Below, one piece after another: positions 37,960 to 64,000 of a stretch of 64,000 nucleotides of DNA. Below the pieces are notes generated by a model. The model was not told the DNA's origin. It did no database searches and saw nothing but the letters and a program-made list of their open reading frames with translations. The DNA is from Glandiceps talaboti (lineage: Eukaryota > Hemichordata > Enteropneusta > Spengelidae), in assembly GCF_964340395.1 (NCBI RefSeq), contig NC_135551.1, forward strand, positions 30,591,455 to 30,655,454, read 5' to 3'. The position numbers and the translations under genes are program-made. Within the stretch, counting starts at the first letter, position 1. Every line of letters begins with the position of its first letter.

Positions 37960-40686
37960 ATGCAGTCTACCCAGCACTTACTAGTTCTGTTGATCCTGAT
38001 GATCATAAAGTGTTGTGAAACTCAATATCACCAATTGCAAGAGATAAATTCGACATCTTTTAGCTACACATGCAGCAATGACTCCAGTGATCCTTTGATA
38101 CTCTACATGGATGACACTCTGCAATACTACACAAGTAAACTTCAAAAGTTTGTGGTGGAAGATAAGGCTCAACTTATACGGATTTGGTTAGATTTCCCAG
38201 ACTATGGAGGAGCTAATGCTATACTCTACAACACCAGTGATGCATATGGTCTATGGCAATGGAGTTGGGCTAACAGCAGCTACGGGACTTCATTACTGGC
38301 TGTTCCGGAAACGGCAGAATTCTATTCCTTCACAACTTTGTACATAAAGGTGAGAGAGCTGAGAATTGGGTTTACTCAGGACACAGAGTCGGATTTGATT
38401 GCGCGGTTATCTGAAAACTGTAAAATTGATCTTGGTTTTCAGATAATAAATACAATTAAAAACTTTACTGTTGACGTCGATGTAGAAGAAACGAAAATTT
38501 GTTACCGAAAGGTTGATACCATTAACATCATTCGACACATGTGTAACAATATCCATGATAATTGTGAAAATGAACATTACTTTGAAGAACAAAGCCTTTC
38601 GAATCATCTTTGGTTACAAGGTGCAAGAGATTCCATCTATTTGTTGTCTGTAATACTCGTGTTATTTATATTGCCATTTATTAGTTGGTTTGTGATTAAA
38701 AGTAATACGAGGATTATTAAGATTTTCAAGAAAGACAGACAACTCATCGAGGTATGTGAAGGCAAAATGGTTCGGGGGACAACCGATAAGCCGATCGTCT
38801 TTGGAAATATTTGGAATTACTGGTCAGCACCGACAAGCCAATCTGGAACCACTCCAAGTGGAAACTGTAAATGTAAATGTAACCAAAACATCTCAATCTT
38901 CCTACGTAAAGCATTTTTGATCTTACATTATTGTTTGTTAGTACCAATATGCATTTATATCATTATTTTCCTCGGGCCATGTTTTCTTAGTTATCGTTCG
39001 CAAGAAATGGCAGCTTGGAAGCAATCATACAATCATACACAAACACCATACTATGAGCCATTAGATATCCTACCCTATCCATTTGAACAGTCATGGCGCA
39101 TCGGTACAGTATTGATTTTGTTAATTTGCTATATTTTCTCTTCGATTGTGTTTGTATTGGTATTTCAAAATGGATTAGACACTGCTATGTGTTTGGTACA
39201 TATGCCGAAGAAAGAGACACGTGCAAACGATGAAGATAAAAACAAAGAGAAACATGGTTTTGCAGAACAAATTAAAGTAATTTATGAACGTCCACTACTA
39301 TCAATTTGTAAATGTAGAGATGGTTACATCGAGGTTGATACGAACAATAACGGCGAAATCAAACAACGATATATATACTTGTTCGACGGGATCGTTAATA
39401 TTTCGCATAAACTGGAAGTTAAGAATTTGAAGAATCTTTTGAAAAAAGAAACGTGGTCAGGGGTAAACTATGAATTATGCTCAAAAGTCATTTCAGGACC
39501 TTTAGCCGATCTGTTCACATTTGTAAGTCGTCTTCCATTGTTTTATTGTTTTAGATTTATAATCCATGCTTTAAGCTTTGCTCCCGACGACAGTGAGCTT
39601 TCCAAACGTCTTTATCTTATCCCTAGGGCATGTGCTTGGCTTTTTTTCTCACTTTTGACATTCTACGTATCACTAATGTCATTTTGGTTAGTAATCGAGG
39701 TATTTGTGTTTACCTTTATGGGGGTGATGTTAAATTTCGACATCTTTGCACCGTATCTTACAGCTCTCATACTAATTGTAGTGTACATATGTGACGTCTA
39801 TTGGGATTTTACCAGGTACTATAGCACATTGAAATACTTGACATTCAAGGCTATAGAAACAAGTGAAACGATTAAATGCAAGTACATGTATTACGGAGAT
39901 GAAATTGAAGACCACAAGTACATGCATTTGGGAGGTGACACTGAAGGGCATTTGGGAGGTGACACTGAAGGGCATTTGGGAGGTGGCACTGAAGGGCATT
40001 TGGGAGGTGACACTGAAGGGCATTTGGGAGGTGACACTGGAGGCAGTCAGTACAGGCATTTGGGAGGTGACACTGAAGGGCATTTGGGAGGTGACACTGA
40101 AGGCAGTCAGTACAGGCATTTGGGAGGTGACACTGAAGGGCATTTGGGAGGTGACACTGAAGGCAGTCAGTACAGGCATTTGGGAGGTGACATTGAGTTA
40201 TGTGAATGTGATGAGGATCGTGGTGAAAGAGATGAAGTTATCCCTTCTATTGAAAAAAGCCATATTGGTAATTTATTTGAAGATGTTTGGTTTATGAATA
40301 ACCTAGAAAAATCAAACTGCATATCGCAAGAACTTTTTTCTAAAATATGCGAGAAGATCAGTCCAGTTCGTGAAAAAGTTTTGGTAGGTGTTCTGAGAAT
40401 ATTGGTGCCAAGTATTTTCCTTATCTTTATGTTTAGTGTTATCAAATCATTTCAAGTTACTTCAAAGTTACAGGTTATTCTAACAGCTGTAGTAGGTTTG
40501 ATACCAAAAATAATAACCATTTTGCGAGGAACTGCTGGTAAATCATCGAAACATATGGAAGACAAAAAAAGCCGTGAAACGCATGGAATTGATAAGAAAA
40601 TTAGAACTGTTTTAGCTGATTTAGGGTTGATTCAGCCAAACCCAGACCCAGACCCAGACCCAGACCAGACCCAGACCCAGAACTAG
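37960..40686 (+). CDS. Multi-pass membrane protein of unknown function, 908 residues
   Basis: A single-exon frame. I use ATG 37,960 because the frame upstream (to 37,894) has only a GTG and the residues from this ATG form a good signal peptide (MQSTQHLLVLLILMIIKCC). Then follows an ectodomain (about 23-220) with several N-x-S/T sites and paired Cys. Hydrophobic segments: about 226-247, 318-344, 381-405, 557-590, 596-620, 806-830 and 836-856. Residues 656-744 are an in-frame repeat of HLGGDTEG with inserted GSQYR, between membrane segments. The C-terminus (893-908) is PNPDPDPDPD-QTQTQN, made by a microsatellite. I do not recognise a named family; the layout (ectodomain, bundle, loops, C-terminal bundle) suggests a receptor-, channel- or transporter-like protein, but this is inference. 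Two AATAAA signals follow (40,798 and 41,148). Confidence 0.85.
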   Translation: MQSTQHLLVLLILMIIKCCETQYHQLQEINSTSFSYTCSNDSSDPLILYMDDTLQYYTSKLQKFVVEDKAQLIRIWLDFPDYGGANAILYNTSDAYGLWQWSWANSSYGTSLLAVPETAEFYSFTTLYIKVRELRIGFTQDTESDLIARLSENCKIDLGFQIINTIKNFTVDVDVEETKICYRKVDTINIIRHMCNNIHDNCENEHYFEEQSLSNHLWLQGARDSIYLLSVILVLFILPFISWFVIKSNTRIIKIFKKDRQLIEVCEGKMVRGTTDKPIVFGNIWNYWSAPTSQSGTTPSGNCKCKCNQNISIFLRKAFLILHYCLLVPICIYIIIFLGPCFLSYRSQEMAAWKQSYNHTQTPYYEPLDILPYPFEQSWRIGTVLILLICYIFSSIVFVLVFQNGLDTAMCLVHMPKKETRANDEDKNKEKHGFAEQIKVIYERPLLSICKCRDGYIEVDTNNNGEIKQRYIYLFDGIVNISHKLEVKNLKNLLKKETWSGVNYELCSKVISGPLADLFTFVSRLPLFYCFRFIIHALSFAPDDSELSKRLYLIPRACAWLFFSLLTFYVSLMSFWLVIEVFVFTFMGVMLNFDIFAPYLTALILIVVYICDVYWDFTRYYSTLKYLTFKAIETSETIKCKYMYYGDEIEDHKYMHLGGDTEGHLGGDTEGHLGGGTEGHLGGDTEGHLGGDTGGSQYRHLGGDTEGHLGGDTEGSQYRHLGGDTEGHLGGDTEGSQYRHLGGDIELCECDEDRGERDEVIPSIEKSHIGNLFEDVWFMNNLEKSNCISQELFSKICEKISPVREKVLVGVLRILVPSIFLIFMFSVIKSFQVTSKLQVILTAVVGLIPKIITILRGTAGKSSKHMEDKKSRETHGIDKKIRTVLADLGLIQPNPDPDPDPDQTQTQN
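39927..40194 (+). repeat. Coding 24-bp minisatellite inside the membrane protein
   Basis: Units of catttgggaggtgacactga + AGGG (24 bp, eight codons) recur, some with a GGCAGTCAGTACAGG insert giving a 36-bp unit. The frame is kept throughout because all unit lengths are multiples of three. Confidence 0.95.
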
Positions 40687-40772
40687 ACCAGACCCAGACC
40701 CAGACCCAGACCCAGACCAGACCCAGACCAGACCCAGACCAGACCCAGACCCAGACCGAGACCCAGAGTGAT
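40634..40772. repeat. CCCAGA microsatellite spanning the stop codon
   Basis: CCCAGA hexamers with CCAGA pentamers interspersed begin inside the membrane-protein gene, encode its PDPDPD tail, and continue about 85 bp past the TAG at 40,684-40,686. Confidence 0.95.
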
Positions 40773-40797
40773 AAAAATGCGAGCAATCACTAGACGG

Positions 40798-40803
40798 AAT
40801 AAA
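40798..40803 (+). other. Candidate polyadenylation signal (membrane protein gene)
   Basis: AATAAA 112 bases after the stop; a second AATAAA is at 41,148-41,153. Confidence 0.4.
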
Positions 40804-42367
40804 TATGTCATAAATGGGATTGATAACTGAAACTTTGTCATGCATAACACTGTTTAATAGCAACCGTGATATATTTCATGTAAGATTAGTTCAATGACAT
40901 ACTTTACAATAGTTTGCACCTTTAAAGCTTATTATTTACGTTTGATTAGTAAAAATCACCATAAATTGTCAGATGTAGATTGTATGTCTCTACATGGATT
41001 ACAGAAATTATAGGCTTTCTCCCTTTGTACATTTATTTTCATCATGGATCAGTTACCCATCATTTCAGCTTTTATAAACTTTTTCCTACTTTGACAATAG
41101 AAATGTTCATATATTTTTAGAATTCTATAAAGGGGTTCTTTTCAGTGAATAAAATCAGTCAAGTGGATAGCTTGATGTTAGGTGAATCATGGTTACTGGT
41201 TTGGTTTTAACCCCCCCCCCCCCCACCCAACACTAAACTCAAGAGCTCCTGTACACTAGACAGATAGGTAAACAATTTGATGTATTGATAAACTGATACA
41301 CTATTGATAAACTGATTGTGGGATCTTTACACCCACTGGTACCTGACCTACTAAAGGTCAAAAAAGGTCAATATAGCCAACTGATATTATATAAACTATT
41401 GCCACTGAATGAGTTGATAGCAGTATGACAAGAGGGCATAGTGTATGAAGGCTGGTGTAGTATTACAAGGCTATACAATCACAATGAAATGTACAACTGG
41501 GGGCAGAGGGCCTAGGAGTTACTATTTAACAAAGTCCCCCCCTCATTTTTTTTTCTCCATTCTACCCTCATTGGTTTACATGAGACTACCAAGTGGTAGC
41601 TAGTCTCCTCAATGATGTGGTTCCCTTGTGACTAAGGAGTGTACCTTGTACAATTTGGTTTGTCTGACAAAGTTTGATTTCTACCATGTACTGAAACCAT
41701 GGCTCCCCATGGCAACTATGCTAGCTCACCATGGCAACGATGCCACAAGTGTGAAACATGTGACTAAACTTTCCTACAAATAGTTGTCGTAATATAGAAA
41801 AGTTTTATTTATACGAAGTCAACATTTCAATCAATATTATAGAATAGTATACATTCATGATGAATAAATAAAATAAGGAAAACAAATCAACAAACTATTC
41901 TGTACAAAACATTTTTTTATTCTTCAAATGTGCTTTATTATACAGAATACACAGTAATGCATGGATATCAAAACATTAAATGTCATCTAATTGTCAGATC
42001 TTATCACAGAGTATGAAACAGATGACTATTTTAATTACATTATGTACTTGTTTATCCTTGCAAACATAACTTTGAAAATGACATTGACAGGTTCAACACT
42101 AGGTCACCAATTACAACTGTTTTTGTGTCATCAATTTTATTTACAGGGCTTTCATTTTCTGGAATCACTGCTCTGAAAGTTTTAAATATGTACATAAAAA
42201 TAATAATACAAAAGGTCCTGTCATGCATTTCAAGAAAACACTTTGCAAAAAAAAAAATATGACAGTTTGGGTAATTAATTCATGGGTATTTCTATCCAAT
42301 CACATGAAAGGTGTTACTTATTTGCATAAAAACAAAAGTTTATTATTGTGGACATTGGTGGCGCTCT
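40804..42367. other. Convergent 3' flanks of the membrane-protein gene and AK9
   Basis: No coding sequence seen. It contains a C homopolymer (41,211-41,224) and probably the 3' UTRs of the two convergent genes. Confidence 0.5.
41934..41939 (-). other. Candidate polyadenylation signal for AK9
   Basis: AATAAA on the minus strand about 430 bases after the AK9 stop; another is at 41,804-41,809. The choice between them is open. Confidence 0.35.
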
Positions 42368-62343
<19,976 letters not shown>

Positions 62344-62551
62344 CTGTTGTGGGATAGCACCAGGGATAATACACAATAGTCAGGATAAGAATTGGCACAG
62401 ATTGGAATAGCAGAGTTAGAACCAGGGTTTACAGCAGTAGCAGCAGCAGCAGTAATAGTGGAGGAAGACAAGAAAGCATTGACTGTTATATTTGGTGATT
62501 TAGCAGATGATACATTACTGTATCACTTGATACCATAATATGTGTTAAAGC

Positions 62552-62614
62552 AGTCTGTAAGGTACGCTGTGACAGGGTGCCCTCACACACTGACACGACA
62601 TATCTTACAGTCTA
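62552..62614. mobile_element. Foldback MITE-like element, copy 3 (short, inverted)
   Basis: 63 bp with termini agtctgtaaggtacg and ATATCTTACAGTCTA; the inside has GACAGGGTGCCCTCACACA, the reverse complement of the centre of copies 1 and 2, with a deletion. Confidence 0.55.
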
Positions 62615-62804
62615 GTATTACAGTGGAATCACTTTTATACATAGGTGTTACTAGTTGTAATAGTATCAGGATAAAGAACCAAATGTTTTAGTCAGTTGGA
62701 AGATAGTGTTTGATATTTATCTGTTAGTTTTATCATGAAATTAATTTTGATATGAAAACTGTTCACCAGACTTGGAGTTTGGACTGTATCACTGAATATG
62801 AAAA

Positions 62805-63060
62805 CTGCTCATCAAACAGTGTTGTTTTCATGAGACCACAGGGGACCCAGGAACCGTGTGACAAATAAATAAACTATCAAATAAATGACAAATGAACAAA
62901 CAAATGAACGACAAGTATAGGGACAAATAAAATAATTAAATAAACCAGCAAATAAACAGATACTCATGGGGGTATACTAGATATGGTTTTTTTTTCTATA
63001 CCCATCACATAGTTCCTGGGTCCCCTGTGATCAGACTTGGTTTTAGACAGTGTTTGCTGG
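62805..63060. repeat. Long inverted repeat (foldback)
   Basis: A perfect 18-bp pair, cacaggggacccaggaac (62,837-62,854) and its reverse complement (63,012-63,029), is extended outward by imperfect pairing. The ~155-bp loop is AAAT-rich. Confidence 0.75.
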
Positions 63061-64000
63061 GTGGGTGTCAAAAAGAGAGTGTTTCCGTAAAATATGTAAG
63101 GTTATTTAAACTAATAACCTTTCTTGTGAATAGTTGATAACCACTCTCATTTTCCTTTGATTTGAAAATTTCAAGTAAAGGCCTAGTAATGCAGTTTCAA
63201 AAGTTGCCTTGACATAATATTATTTCAGGCAGATGTCAGTTAGTAAACTGAGTTAGAACTTGACATAGCAGGTTGTGGCAATCAATTTGTGCTGTTGAAA
63301 AGAAGTAGAATTGTCAACGTAGTTTCACATGCACGTGTAACTTGACATCATAGTTTATATATATGGTAATGTTTTCGTGAAACTGTGAAACCTCCAGAAA
63401 AAGGCGGGGGGGGGGGGGGGGGGGGGAGGTCTCTTAACAAGTACATTGCATCATGAGTTTGGCAAGAAACCTAGGGAAATGGTAATGAATACTTTAGACC
63501 AAATTGATAGACTGAATAATTCACCATTGTTGGCACTCCTGTTGGCACTCCTGTTAATGTTATTCATCTGTTAACCACAAGTGATTACAGGAGTGTTCAT
63601 AACATTTAAGAACATCAGTCATGTAGCTTTTCTGTAATATATATTATATATGGATGCTGTTGTCCGAATTAAAGACTGTAATAATAATAATAATAATAAA
63701 ACCAACGAATTCTGACAGTCTATAATGATTTTTATAGAATATACTATCATTCAATGAAAACTGTTCACAAGTTTCTTCAGATTTGTTTGAATCTTGTCAA
63801 ATTATTGATATTTTAGAAATCTCAATCCATTAGAATATTGATGACAACAGCTGATATGTTTTTTTATTTTAGGCACAGTGTATATTATTCAACTTTGAGG
63901 TTACTATACTTCAAGGATAGTAAATTTCTCCCGAAATTTAGATTCTTTAAATTTATGGTTGTGAAAACTTATAATATTGAATTTTTACTTTACTCAGATG

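Larger units (their letters stand above)
62344..64000. other. AK9 intron sequence to window edge, no exon seen
   Basis: The missing AK9 5' exons are not recognisable here. It contains a foldback fragment, a longer inverted repeat, a G homopolymer (63,405-63,426) and an AAT-repeat tail (63,680-63,700). Confidence 0.5.

Overview
The window is animal nuclear DNA: AT-rich, with GT-AG spliced genes, long introns and very many simple repeats and minisatellites. The coding content (an AK9 orthologue alignable with the vertebrate protein almost to its last residue, and a tandem family of ACSF2-like acyl-CoA synthetases) fits a non-vertebrate metazoan. A hemichordate, lancelet or other marine invertebrate is my guess; the sequence alone does not settle the species.

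Layout. 1-9,383 holds no gene I can support, only diverged repeats. At 9,384-9,507 (minus) there is one convincing 5' coding exon of an unrecognised gene, next to a CpG-rich flank. 13,800-32,260 is a cluster of ACSF2-like synthetases. Copy A (15,143-16,840, +) and copy B (23,391-25,088, +) are intact 565-residue, single-coding-exon genes, each with a duplicated TATA region, a non-coding first exon and a 5'-UTR intron. Copy C (30,545-32,252, -) is broken by a 4-bp insertion. A stub of another 3' end lies at 25,623-26,385. A 3.28-kb array of an exact 50-bp unit (65.6 copies) sits between the duplicated A and B units. The copies are mosaics of one another, which suggests gene conversion.

33,450-37,900 is repeat-rich and without a supported gene. 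37,960-40,686 (+) encodes a 908-residue multi-pass membrane protein of unknown function. It has an in-frame 8-residue minisatellite in a cytosolic or loop region, and its stop codon lies inside a CCAGAC-type microsatellite.

42,368-62,343 (-) is the 3' two thirds of AK9 (adenylate kinase 9). I reconstruct 19 exons, plus one optional 33-nt exon, with every splice site GT-AG and every phase matching. They give about 1,206 residues covering the last two kinase domains and four CPV...YYFSS...KFL..P modules. The 5' exons lie beyond the right edge. Several AK9 introns carry tandem arrays that start within tens of bases of the 5' splice site. In two of them the repeated unit includes the end of the exon and the splice donor itself, in one case together with the P-loop codons.

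The genes do not form one pathway: ACSF2-like enzymes activate fatty acids using ATP, AK9 interconverts nucleotides, and the membrane protein is unassigned. The strongest signals worth following are the exon-edge arrays in AK9 and the mosaic, motif-degenerate synthetase cluster.
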